Below are positions 12,021-23,909 of a DNA stretch of 64,000 bases, piece by piece. The stretch lies in NCBI GenBank assembly GCA_024663395.1, contig JANFAH010000016.1:1240001-1304000 (forward strand). The letters run 5' to 3'. The stretch is from Pisolithus tinctorius (taxonomy: Eukaryota; Basidiomycota; Agaricomycetes; Boletales; Pisolithaceae). Below the pieces are notes generated by a model. The model worked only from the letters and a program-made list of their open reading frames with translations. It was not told the DNA's origin and made no database searches. The translations under genes and the position numbers were made by a program. Each line of letters begins with the position of its first letter. The stretch's first letter is position 1.

Positions 12021-13484
12021 AAGTTATATTATAGTTTGGAGGTTACCTACAGAAACAAAGTCGGCCCAACAAGTGTCACCCTACAGATCTTCCACAGCGA
12101 TAGAAAAGATCGGGCAGGATCCCGGCCAGTGTATAAGCGATAACATCGGTGGGCGTTGGCAAGTCGAGAGGCCACGACCATTCCCAACGCTTATGTGAGC
12201 GTCGCCTGTGTCTCAGCATGACAGTGCGTCATTGCGCGTTTGTCATAATCTCACAATGGGTCCAGGAACCATTGCACGCTCGTAAGTAGAACCACCTCGC
12301 ACAACTTTACGACAGAGCCCGGTTGCACTGCGATGGGGATAACAGGGTCCCGTCAGACGTCACAGGCGGGTAAGAATACTCTCAAATGTCCACTTGTCAA
12401 CGGCCACTGATCGGCGTGTAACAATTCGGGGAAGAACTACTAGGGACGACTCCATGTCTGCGGGAGTGAAGGATGGAATTGCAAACGAATCTGAAGTCTG
12501 GAATTGGCATCACATTGAGTAGGAGCTAGCCTCCGTTTCGGCAACGCTCCCACAGTCCACATCAGACAATGATACTTGTTACGCCGTTCGAAGGGGGTTC
12601 TGCACTACTCCCTCTTCTCCACGGAGAGACACTAACGGTATAATCCGTGCCTTCAGGGTACATATGTTGGGGTTTATCTCGGGGCCCCAAGTGTGCTCAT
12701 ATGGAGCATATGGAATTCACCCACTTAATAGCATGTGACTCTTCGACCCGAGCAAACCACGTTCGTCACTCGCCCCAGTTATGTATCTGGGAACGTGACA
12801 TCTCAAGATAGGTTCCACTTCGTCTTCGTCTTCTATTGGGAAGGTCAAGCGGTAGCCTGCCCCCATAGCAAGCTTGCTTGCACTGTACTAGTTGCAAAAA
12901 TTGCGCCGTCGATGCCCCGAGGCAAAGCATACTTCGTACTTTCTCGCCTGCTACCGTTATGGTGTGCACCGCCATCGGTACTTGAGATATCCGATCGTCT
13001 GCAGAATGTGATTAATCGGTTTGAAAGATACCCGCCCTTGCAAGGAACGCACCTTCCAAGGGGAATATTGGCTCATTTCTCACTCGCACCGAACTTTTTG
13101 GCTAAGTGATTACCCGCCCTTTACCAGCTAGACTCGGTTACCAAATGACACGTCTGATTTGATCTGACTTGGTAGGTGGCACCTATTTTGAACTACGTTT
13201 CACCCGTCAGTTCATTGACATTATATGTCGGTGAAGTTGACAGTGGTGGAGAGATGCGGCCCTCTCTTTCTTTGAACTACTAATAGATCTCCCATTCATA
13301 ACTCGACAGGAACGATGGAAGCTACCCCTTGCGCCCAAGAACATTCCCTCAATTGGAGAGTGTCGGCCACGTGTCCAAACGTACATTCAAGGTGTCCGCA
13401 TTGAATGGAACGGTATTCCATCAGCGACGACACTATCCATTTGTGTATCACCGAGATTCTTTGCGCCCTACGTACGTATATAAA
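12021..13484. other. Gene-poor stretch
   Basis: No frame with recognisable domains on either strand, and no RNA gene. Confidence 0.4.
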
Positions 13485-13901
13485 ATGAGTAGGATTCAGA
13501 TCAGAAATCAGTCAACATCAGACATCACCTACATCGCCCCACATGAATGTCAGCTATTCCCTTGTTAACCCTCTCCAAGTTCTGACCTTCGTCTGCAGAA
13601 AGCAACGAAGAAGAAGATAGCTGCTGCTCTCGATGTGATGGAGGATCAGGAAATCGCCTTCGTTTGGAATTCGAGCTACAGCGCCGTTCACAATGCCAAG
13701 ACATCGCAACTTGGTGGGCTGAAGCCCGGTAGTCGTAGAGACAGCGCCGCCCCCAACCTTTACTGGGTTGCGATGTTCGAGTCCAAGAACAAACAAATTA
13801 TCCCACCCCCTCTCATTCAGGCTTCCTTTGCGACGGAACCGGACACTGCCACTGCAGTAGCGGGATTACGGGTAGCGTTAGAGGTGAGTAAGATACGATG
13901 A
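13485..13901 (+). CDS. Possible small two-exon protein, unrecognised
   Basis: A first exon reads MSRIQIRNQSTSDIT. A second, opening after a CTGAC..CTGCAG branch/acceptor pair near 13602, reads on through IAFVWNSSYSAVHNAK and PGSRRDSAAPNLYWV to a TGA at 13899-13901. The style (short soluble beta-rich protein starting IxIRNxS) is like small basidiomycete proteins of unknown role. I could not find a donor in the right phase, so the join is uncertain. TATATAAA at 13477-13484 touches the first ATG, which argues against that start. Confidence 0.25.
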
Positions 13902-15025
13902 ACGCCTACTTCGTTGGCATTAATTAACGTTTAATTCCAAGAATGCGTGAGACAAGAGGAATAATGGATAACGAGCGTGAGATTGGACGTGGGAGGGTTT
14001 TGACCATTGCGCAATTGCTCTGTCTTCTTGAAAGTACGAATTGAAGTGGAAACACGAGTTTCTCATTCCCATGAATCATAGTATTTGGACTCCAGAATAA
14101 TAGCGAACACACACAACGTCGGAATATTTTTTGAGATCTTCAAGACATTCAATGAAGTAACATTCACAGCCTGACCAGGGCTGACATATACCTAGGCAGC
14201 ATCGCCTGAAAGTACAAAAGAATAGGCAGGCATCGACTCCTCAACCACTGGGATAATGGGACTAAAAGAGACTTTCCGGCTTCCTGCATATGTTAACGTC
14301 GTCAGTTGCTATACAATGGGCGGGTACTATAGTGGCAGCTCTGGGAAATCCTTCATACTTGCCAGAAACGAGGCAGTTGATGAAGAGGGGGGAAGCCTTT
14401 TTTTAATTCGCAGTTTAAGTGCTTGAGGGTAGTCGTAACCCTATGTCGCACTATACGAACGTAGGGGGGGAAGCCTTGGAGACGAATAGCGAATGCTGCG
14501 CGGCACTGGACTTTTTCGAATGCAGAGGGCCGCGGGGTTACCAGCACAACTTGCGGGAAGCATTAGTCAGCTCCCTCTGCCGCCCGCGTCTCCGCATTTG
14601 GTAATGCTTTGACAGTGTATTCTTGTTAATAGTTTACCCATGGAGTCAGCGACATGTAGCCCGAGGCCATTGGTCTGGGACGACTTGCATGTCAGAGACA
14701 CGCACTTCCAGCTTCAACGTCATGAAAAACTATTAGTACACGGTAACGAGCGTTGCGTATGAAATACCGATACTGTCCGAGATTAAAATCGGCAGTGTTA
14801 CTAGAAGATGCCGAAGAATGAGTGAAGGAGAACGTGGAATCTAAAATGGTATTCGATTATATTTGAAGTGTATGGTATAAAATGCGGCTTGGTAGTGAAA
14901 ACTGACAGGTGTTCGCAAAAATGCCCGTGTAACTAGGTAAAGTTGGGAACCATGCGTCCAGCGCTTATTGCAGGAGCCCGAGCCCTCGGAGACGGTGAGG
15001 GGAGCCATCCTGGCACTATACCATT
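13902..15025. other. Intergenic stretch
   Basis: Short frames only. It forms the 3' flank of the PRM10-like gene. No repeat or RNA gene was seen. Confidence 0.35.
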
Positions 15026-18000
15026 TCATAAACTGAATAGCCCCCCAGCTCTCCTACGGCTCTGTATGGGATGCACGACAACGAGTGAAATTCCCAACCC
15101 AACCGTAAGTCCAATGGCGACCGAGATCAGCTGAAGCGCCGTTTCGAACCCGCTCTGGTAGGACGATGATGAACCAGATGCTTGGTCGTACACAAAGTTG
15201 AGGAGTCCGCTACTGCCAAGTCCTGAAGGAACCTGGAAGAGTATACCGGTAATCTGTGGTACTTAGTTAGTGCTGTGCCGACCTGGAGAACAGCGGAACG
15301 AAAAAGGACAATTACCATCACAACGAAGGCGTTCCCTTCAAAGAATCGCCCATACAGGTTTGACACGAACCCAACCACGAACGCGCTGAATGAAGCATTA
15401 AACCATGAAAGCGAGCAGAGGATGAGGTTAAGGCATACCCAACGGCTGCGCTGATGTCACCCTGATTGGGGAATTTGAGGCTCGTGAAGTGATTCGTAAC
15501 CCAACCCATACATGAAATGATAATCGATACCAGCTACGGGACCACAAATATCAATAAAAAACCCCGGATGAAGGTCCATAGAGGTGGACTCACCAGCTCT
15601 CGTCTCCACCACGGCGCCATCAGTCGCATACTCAAAAATAGCGAGTACATGGGAACTGTCAAGAAAGCCCACCACAAACTAGGCGTCTGTTGCCACCACG
15701 GTCCTGATGGATCATGGCTTTCCAAACAGAGGTAATCCGTCGCGCCAACTAATTGCTTCCCAACGAAGCTCTCATACAACTGTGCGCCGATTCCAAGGCC
15801 AAATCCGAGGAAGAGGGAGTACATCAACGCAAAGCAGAGTCTGACCGCACCGGCTACAAGGGACCGCGAGCAAATCTCCAGCGAGCCACACAGGACGATG
15901 AAACCCTGGACAACGTCAGTAAGATATCGCACAAAACAACGAACGACACACAGGTAAAATCAACACCACCGAGCTACTCGTTACAGCCGGGTAACAGAAA
16001 TGTTTCGTTGATGCCAATGCAGCGCTCACAAAACTCATCAGAGTTGAGATCGTAATCTCGAAGACGTTTCCGTACAACTCATTCCGAGGACTGAGGAGCT
16101 GTATCGCAACCAATAGACCACCGAGTGGTGCCGAGACGAGGCAATCGATGAATGAACCAGAGAAAGAGACCGAGCAAATAGAAGCAGAGCACATCGCCCC
16201 GATGAAGACAAGTTGTGCAAAGTTGTACAAGGGCTTCTTTTGCATCAGAACGTCGAGCGCGGCGGAGGCTTGTGAGACAGATATGTTGTCATGAATAACC
16301 TGGTCGTATGGTAAGTAACCACACACGACGCACACCGAAAGGTAGTCAGGAAAAGGGCACCAATGCTCACATTCCAGTAGAGAGTGTGTGCATCGCTGAG
16401 CTTCTCCAGATCCAACGCTGAGGTCTGGCGTATAAACTTGACATTACTCGTTCCGGTGGCCCTGTCCTCGAAGGATATAAGCATTACGTCAGGGAGATAC
16501 ATGCAACTGAGATCGAGGTCGAGCACGCGGGCAGTGCTCTGTATCTGCGCGACAAAGCGGTGAGATGGTCCACCAAACATCATCATGGCACGTGCAAGCT
16601 TAAGGATAAATTCTTGCCGCTGGAGAATGGCGGCGACATGGCGGGTGATCTGTGCGACGATATGAATACTCGACAAATATAGGGGAAAAGAAATAAAACG
16701 GAGACTTGCCCAAACTTCTGCTTTCTTTCTTTTCTGCCTCTTCTCCTTTTCCCTCTTTCTCTTTTCCCTTCGCTCCTGTTTCTTCCGTTCCTTTTCTCCG
16801 CGATTCTTATTCTCCATTTCCATCTCTCTTCCTTTCTTCTTTTCCCTCGGCGCTTCCTCCCACTTCTCCCCGAAGTAGTCCTTTCTACCCTCCTCTTTTA
16901 GCCATTCAACAGGTGTCCCAGTCTCCGAAGTCCCGTCACCACCTATACTGTGCGGAGTAGCATCCCCGCTTGACCAAGGCGTCATATTCTCACTCGACGC
17001 AGCCCACCCCAAGCTTCCGAGGCCGCCTGGGGTACCAGGCAAGGAACGCGACACCCCTTTCAGAACATCACCCACTACCCCTGTCGACGGAAGGGGAAGG
17101 TCCCGGAGAACGGCCTTCCATCCTCTGTTGATTCCCCTACTTCCTGCTCGTGTTTCTGAGCCTGTACTGGCTGGACTGATAGATGTGTTAGTTTGCGAAC
17201 ACGAGCTAGCCTGTGAAGTTTCTGCAGAAGCCGGCGGTGGCACTACGGTGTCAGGCGATCCTGTCTCTCTTTCTCCAGTAGCATCTGTGGCTCCCCCATC
17301 AATCTCGTATCTTACCAAGCCCTCTCCTCTCCGTAGATCTGGTGCAAGGGTGGCACCGCTTGGGACAGCAGCCCCAGTAAGCGCACCCGCACCCGCGATA
17401 AGCGCAGCTGTCGACGATGATGTCGGTAACGACTGCGTACGGTGGTGGAGAGCGTGTAGAAGAGAGGAGGCGGAAGACGTTTTCAGGGATCTGCCTACTG
17501 GTTTCGTAAGCCTCGAGGGTTTGGAGGTGCCTCCGCGCGAAGATGTTGAAACTTTCGTCTCGGCCTCAGTGTGGGTCGGGGCAGTTGGTTTAAACGAACT
17601 GTTCTTACCTTTGCCCTCTGGTCGATCTAACCATGGTCTCTCTGGTTCTTCCAACTTTGATACTTCATCCTCACTTCCCGCTACCGAACTCGAGCGGCTC
17701 CTGCGGCCTGGTGTGCTCCCTCCACTTGTACTTCCTTCGTCGTCATGTTCACCCTCACGCTCGTGGTCATGATCGTGGTCGTGTCCGTATAGTGTCAACA
17801 AAGCACTAAGGACCCCATTTCCTAGACGGGGATGAGGGTGCAGCGCGTGCATGGAGGATGCCGTGTTGGCTTCAGGATCGATTCGGTCGAAATGCGTAGA
17901 AGTACCAGAATGTGAACATCGATTAGCGAACGAGCGGAACCATGACGGAATTTTTCTCCTCATCCTGTTACGATCCCTGTCTGCATGGCACAGCGTCTTG

Positions 18001-19115
18001 GGCTCCGGATGCGACTGATCGACGTCCGTCCACTCTGCTTCTGCATCATCTTTTAGATCTGGATGATCCAGACGACTCCCTCCGTTCTGCATCCTCTTCT
18101 CGGCATCTTTCTCGGTCCTGTCTGCATCTGTACCTACCCCATCATCCTCCCCTCGTTCGCAGACGATGTGTTTTCCAGGTTGGGGTCGATGTACCCAATT
18201 TTCTCTTCTCCTCGTATGCGCCCTAACGACACCAGCTGCCCGATGTACTGCCAGCCTCTCAGCATGTCGCTCCATAGCAGGATTGACAACAGCTGCACTG
18301 TTGCGCGTGCTGAATCTTCTCCCTAAGTCTGCATCGTTGCTACGCCGCAGGCTTCCGAGAAGGGCACTTCGACGGGTCATCCCTGTTGAGGAATCACGGT
18401 TCGAATCTGTCCCGCCCACATCGATGCCAAGTGTCAATCCAAGAGGTGTGGGGCCGACAGGTAAACCTTCCCTCTCGTTAGGGTCTATCCAAACTTCACC
18501 AGGAACTTTGTGTGTGCTCTGTACCAACAAGGGCGCATCAGATTCGGGCGTATTTGCTCCTGTGTCTGTTGAGGGGGTTTCGACGTTAAGGGGTCTGTCT
18601 ATATCCGTGGAGGATAAGGGTGAGAAGCGATGAGAAGGGACTGGGTTTGAAAAGGGGTTTTGATCGTGCCTGGAGTTTGAGGTTGTGGACGTGACACTGC
18701 TTTGCGGAGGTAGAGCTGGACGGGAAGGGAGACGCTGAGTGAGCAAGACCGACTCTAATTGTGATCTGGATGGATCCATCTCATGGGCTGCTCCGTCCCT
18801 TGCGCTAACGCTCCCAGATTTGTGCCGTTCCAGAGCACTTCGAAGGTTTTCGAAGGCTTCGGGCTAAGTAAAGTGGGTTGGACACCAACGATTGGAAAAA
18901 TAGCATGATGGACATACGTCGAGCCCCAACTCGTCCAGAGCGTGCACGCTCAAATGGGATAATGTCTCGGGGTCGATGCTTAACCGGACATCATCTCTGC
19001 TAGCCCATTGAACACGCCTTGGGGTCCTGATTCCTCCATGGCAAGCGGTAGAGGGTTGACCGTCTCCATTCGAAGAATCCGTTTGTTGGCGAGACGGGGA
19101 ACGAGATTGTGTCAT
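15026..19115 (-). CDS. PRM10-like threonine/serine exporter-family membrane protein
   Basis: Exons: 19115..18918, 18863..16371, 15x.. 16299..15952, 15905..15594, 15533..15439, 15385..15316, 15253..15026 (about 1247 aa). Phases agree throughout. A further small intron near 16627-16690 is possible but the frame stays open. The first 700 residues are polar and low-complexity, with Ser/Thr/Pro runs, a HDHDHDHE stretch and a Lys/Arg/Glu-rich helix. The conserved part starts at RQEFILKLARAMMMFGGPSHR (cytosolic DUF1212-type domain). Two five-helix blocks follow (e.g. GSLEICSRSLVAGAVRLC). Known relatives are yeast Prm10, which is pheromone-induced, and bacterial ThrE exporters; substrate here is not known. 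Start chosen at MTQSRSPS; an ATG at 19166 is an alternative. Confidence 0.85.
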
Positions 19116-19166
19116 GATACTGGTAGGTATGGTCAGCGAACGATGGCCTGGCATGTGGGACATCAC

Positions 19167-21181
19167 AGTGGAAAGGGACCAGTGTCTGGATAGACAAAGT
19201 ACAGCAGAAAGAAAAACGTACTCTGTACTAATTGTTGTTCGTTACTTCGTGCGCGCAGATTGTTAGAACAGATTTCAATATAAATCTCGCCAAGAGCGTC
19301 ACTGGGGATAGTGTCGCGCTAGATGTCCGCCAATGTCACAGTGTTAGTATCGTGTTTAAATAGGTTGGGTATGCGAGTTGATGAAACGGGGGTGACCGTG
19401 ACGATCTGTCCGAAACTCCAACTTCTCTGCAGCTCCATTGTTCTATTCAGCAGCATTCGCGCGTGAACATGGAAACGTGCGTTGTTTTTATCTGTGCTAT
19501 GAATACGCGCGATGTACTTGGCCGCATGCAAGATAGCAAGGTGTTCCGTAGCCTCGGAGAAGGGCGACTGCGCCCGGCAAAGGGAGCACCCCTGACGTCA
19601 TCACACACTTTTACCGCTTCCGCCGGCATTTGCCACTCGACACCTGTTTCCATTGACGACCCCCCCGAGCCCGGGCAACTCACAAGGGCGACACCAGCTC
19701 ATTGAACTACAATGCATAACGACAAAGTCAGTTGGAGACAACGACAGATGCTTCATGCGCTCGACTCCTGCTGTCGGCGGCATGCCGCCCAGGCTGGGGT
19801 TGCTCCAATGATAGATCCGGCAGAAGTTTGACTACTTATTTTCCGTTGCTCCACTCCACAGACAGACGTGTGAACGACCCTAGGGCTTTCTCATAAACAT
19901 TCCATGGCCTGGAACCAAAACCGCTGAAGGCAAGTCCTTGTTCCTTCCAGCCTCATTTCCGTTAATCGCCACCGAATTGGAATCTGATTCTGCCGCGGCG
20001 CAGGGGGTAAGTACATAGACTCCCAGGTATAACGAGGGACAGTGATCAAAGGATTCTTTCCTCGTCACTAACTTCTAGTGACTAAGTGGTTCAACTGAAC
20101 TAATGGTGATCGAACGCTCCTCTCAAGGACAGCTCCTCGTTCTGGTGTGGATGAAGCAGTATCAGAAGTGGGGGATAGCTCCCATAGGACCAGGGCTGGA
20201 CGCTCATAGGCCGTGCACCGCGTAAGCTGTACTCTACCTGCGCTATCCCCTTGCACTCCGTTCTACGCCCAGTGACCTAGCCCAATCCTTTGTATCCTTT
20301 CATTCGTGCGCCACGTTTCGTCAGTCTTGGGAGGCACCTCAGTGTCACACACCGACGTACCAGATGAATTGGAACTTTCGGAAACTCCGAAGTTAGCTAT
20401 CTGATACGCCCAGAGGATGTGGTGCAGCCACCACTGCTCCACCCAGGGGAAGCTCTCATGCCGGTCACCCTCACTGACATTCAGGACCTCATCGTGACAA
20501 ACCCTTATCCAAAGTTGTAGGAGAGCAAGGCTGCAGCGCCCCGTGTCTTCCAAGTCACACATACCGTCCATCAGGGTGAGAGTGAGACTCGGGGGGGGGG
20601 ACAGATCGTCACACACTTCACGCGCAGATTGAATAGCCAAGGAGCGGTCCACCCGTGTTTCGACAACCAGCACTCCAGGGCTACTCCATCTCAACCACAC
20701 TTGTTTTAGTTGTGGTAACACGACTTTCGGCGCGCAGGGGTGCCCTAGGCAATCTGCACAAGATCTACAGAGGTGCACAGACGACTCGCATAATCTTTAT
20801 TCACTTGCGTAGATGGGAAGACGATACTAATCTTCGGAACCTGGGAGAACGTAGTGGTTGGTTCAATACAGGTGCGCTGCTGCCGCTGCTGCTATGGGCT
20901 ATTGATGTGGAACTATGTTTTGCTCGAAGATTGTAACATAGCGATGACTGTTCGAATTGTTAGTCTTCCAGAGTCTTGCCCACGTTCCCAAACAACAGGT
21001 CTGATCTCAACCCCCTTCTCCCACTAGAGATGATACAGTGCTGTACATCAAGCCTGGACTGTTAACGAATGAAGTGTACATCAAGAGCTTGGTATGCGGT
21101 CAGCTGTATGTCCTGCGCTAGCGAGGTGGTTGAGGGCCCGTGAGTTGGTGTTAGTGTGCAGCAGCATGCAATGCGTTGCAT
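19167..21181. other. Mostly intergenic; one weak minus-strand frame
   Basis: A 171-codon minus frame (20263..20778) is the longest. It is rich in Trp, Cys and Ser, matches nothing I know, and spans a run of nine G (about 20590), so I do not call it a gene. Nothing else is supportable. Confidence 0.35.
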
Positions 21182-21263
21182 GGTCTTGTAGTGTAGCGGT
21201 TATCACTCGGGATTCTGATTATAAGATGTTCCCGAAACCCAGGTTCGAATCCTGGCAGGACCT
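21182..21263 (+). tRNA. tRNA-Gln (anticodon CUG) with a short intron
   Basis: The cloverleaf is clear. The acceptor stem is GGTCTTG/CAGGACC with one G-U pair. The D arm is TAGTGTAGCGGTTATCAC. The anticodon stem CGGGA/TCCCG closes a loop TTCTGA..T with anticodon CTG. The T arm is CCAGG-TTCGAAT-CCTGG. An intron of about 10 nt (TTATAAGATG) sits after position 37, the canonical site. A run of seven T follows about 10 bases downstream, matching a Pol III terminator. Confidence 0.9.
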
Positions 21264-21891
21264 CACTTTTAATTTTTTTGGTGGCTAACCTACTCTACCC
21301 ATAACCAAGATCTACATGTCAATACCGTGATACCCACCGGAACAAATTGGAGGTACAGTACATACATAGGTATTGAACTCGCCTATATAATGCCATAAGT
21401 GTACAATGTCAGGTCGAAGCACACATGATGATGATGATACAAATACAGAGTGAAATCAAGGAGAGATGGGAAGCGCAAGGGAAGCGCTACCAAAGCTCAA
21501 AGGACCCAAACTACATAACAATTGTAAAATTACAACTGCAGAAGGCTCCACGCAGTCTGGCAGCAACCGACTTGTCTAAACCATGCCGTCTGCAGACAAC
21601 TTCTCATCTGATTCACTAACTTCTGCAGCATGGCTGCATATGCCTTGGTCGGCTTCTGCTCCAATTGATGAGAGTTTCCCCGTCTAATAAGGGGAATACA
21701 CGAGTACATATTTTGTTGTAAAAACGAAACGGAACATACCTCAATGCAAACGTCATCTACTCGGTCCGTGCGCACATTTCCTCTGGAGGAGATAGTCCCC
21801 CCTACGAATACGGGAGTGTTGCGAACACTGCCAATATCGGTGCTAATCAAGTGGTCATCGCACTGTGCGCGACTCATCAGTTGAAACGTGT

Positions 21892-22605
21892 TTACTGTAC
21901 TCTCCCTGTCTCCGCATTGAATGTGCTAAGGCTGCGAACGACTCGCGAGGATGCAATCTGCCCAACATAAAGAATCAGTTAGGTGGCGGTATCGCTTGTC
22001 AGCTATGTGTGCTTACCGTGGACGCAACGCAGGCAGGGATATGAAAAATCACGGCCACCACGGGGTCGTAGACAACAATAATCATGAGCAGCGAGGAGAT
22101 AGAATTGCATATGAAACTGGTGAGAAGCGAGATATATTTATATATACTATAAAGCGATTGTGAACTTACGAGACAAGAAAATAGATGAGTCCCTCAGAAA
22201 TAAGCCTGCGCGCGAGTCTACCCGAGGCGATGGATATCGGGTCAAGGGCAAAGGCCAGCCTATAGGCCAAAAGGCAGAGAACGATAAAATCAAAGCTCAT
22301 TGCATACAAGGACGTCGCAGCGAGAATAGTATTTTTGGTCTCCACGATTACACAACCCGAGGTCGGTGTCCATGACGTGATCACGAGGCCGCTCTGCAAT
22401 ACCAGTGACCAATGCCCAAGGACGAGGAGAATCACAAGCCGCGTAATCCACTTATTGTGCCATACGGCAATGCTAGAATATCCGTCGGAAAGAGTACATG
22501 TCCCGAAGACATTGGCGCATACGTGCGAACTGCCAAGTTGATGCAAGCCAAACCAAGAGAAGAAGCTTTGCGCTCAACTAGGTTTTGAGAATGATAACGG
22601 CAACC
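21892..22605 (-). CDS. Agaricomycete 7-TM integral membrane protein, C-terminal exons
   Basis: The exons that can be joined are: one ending ..INLAVRT; 22472..22170 (IAVWHNKWITRLVILLVL ... EGLIYFLV); 22116..22017 (SLLMIIVVYDP..VAST); and 21957..21892 (IASSRVVRSL..stop). Phases match across three introns. Hydrophobic helices, the conserved GHWSLVLQ and CVIVETKNTILAAT stretches and the VAST-xxRxVR end fit the family of small seven-helix proteins (DUF6533-like) that is expanded in mushrooms. Function unknown. The first exons should lie between 22.6 and 23.0 kb, but I could not place them. Confidence 0.55.
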
Positions 22606-23394
22606 AACCTCGTTGAATGTGACCAAATTATGACAATTTAGCGTCCTTTTGTGTTGTTTTACGGTGTCAATACGCCACAGATGTTAGGGTGTGTAGGACA
22701 TACGTGGGAGGGTCAACTGAGACTATGCTACACAATATTTCAGCAGCATATAGGTGGTCCGTAGTTATCAAGGATATGGCTTACATTCCTATTAATGCAG
22801 CCAACATCAAATATCTTCCAGCAAAATAAAAAAACTGCTGGGGTATCAGTGGGCCGGTTTGAATTGTTCATCAAGCAAGGATGCTTACCAAGGGCCATCG
22901 AAAGGCATGTTTCCCGGTGATAACTTTCCAATCGAAGTCGTGCGAGATAACAAATTCCCAACTAAATAGTCAATGAGTGGTTTTCTTGAGCAGTCGGCAG
23001 AAAGCTCACGCGTAGAGGCCTAGAAGACAGTGTTGCAGTTTGATGAAGAACTCTATACCACAACGTCGAAAGAAGTATAACATGCATGAGGAGCGCGCTG
23101 ACCGAAATCATCCGATGTCAGATTTGTGACATTCCGGTCTGCCATGGGGACAACAAGTTGACGAGACAGCAGTGGGGAGAAGTACGGTTAACTAACCATG
23201 GATATCGTCAGCCCTCCCTATGAACCCCGCAAAACGCCATACCTTCTCAATCCGTGACTACCATCAAACAGACATGTAACGTGTCAAACGTAGAACCCTC
23301 CACGCTTTATCTGCCACGAAGTCTGTGTTGGAACTACCTATACGTGATGCACCAGGACCCTGATTGGCACTCGGTGGCATTAATACATGGCCAA
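22606..23394. other. Stretch that may hold unplaced first exons of the 7-TM gene
   Basis: One minus frame (22740..22961) starts with ATG and has a GT donor near 22785, but no confident join to the downstream exons could be made. Confidence 0.3.
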
Positions 23395-23909
23395 TGTAAG
23401 GACTCGGTCCGACGCTGTCGACCGTTTGTTCAGATGGTGAATTCTCTATGACAGTCTTACTTATCATCTCATTTGTTTCTTGATCCTACTTTACCCGTAG
23501 CAGTACTCTGACATATTTCGTGCCTGCTCTCTAACCTATAAAATGGCCTATGTAGCGTACTGTACGGGGACTCTCTTTTCTACCTCGAATCAAACAGACC
23601 TTTCACTCTGGAAACAAGTAGTATTTAAGAAGAATCCTGGTGTGGTGTCGTTGCAAGTCTTATAACTTCGCATCACCATTACATATTTTTTTCCAGAGTG
23701 AAAGGTCTGTTTGATTCGAGGTAGAAAAGAGAGTCCCCGTACAGTACGCTACATAGGCCATTTTATAGGTTAGAGAGCAGGCACGAAATATGTCAGAGTA
23801 CTGCTACGGGTAAAGTAGGATCAAGAAACAAATGAGATGATAAGTAAGACTGTCATAGAGAATTCACCATCTGAACAAACGGTCGACAGCGTCGGACCGA
23901 GTCCTTACA
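23395..23909. mobile_element. 515-bp palindromic (foldback) element with 5-bp target duplication
   Basis: The left arm 23395..23614 and right arm 23690..23909 are each 220 bases. In the stretches I compared they are exact reverse complements, around a 75-base centre. The element begins TGTAAGGACTC and ends with its complement (..CTTACA). It is directly flanked by GCCAA on both sides (23390-23394 and 23910-23914). Terminal TG..CA with a 5-bp duplication is the footprint of an integrase-type insertion; Ginger elements also start TGTNR. No coding capacity was seen. A transcript across it would fold into a 220-bp hairpin. Confidence 0.8.

Noticed and set aside
17128..17772. Long plus-strand frame of 214 codons
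   Set aside because: It is the antisense shadow of the low-complexity region of the PRM10-like gene, whose minus frame is longer and splices to a conserved domain.
20263..20778. 171-codon minus frame
   Set aside because: No domain, odd Trp/Cys composition, and it crosses a run of nine G; not enough to call a gene.
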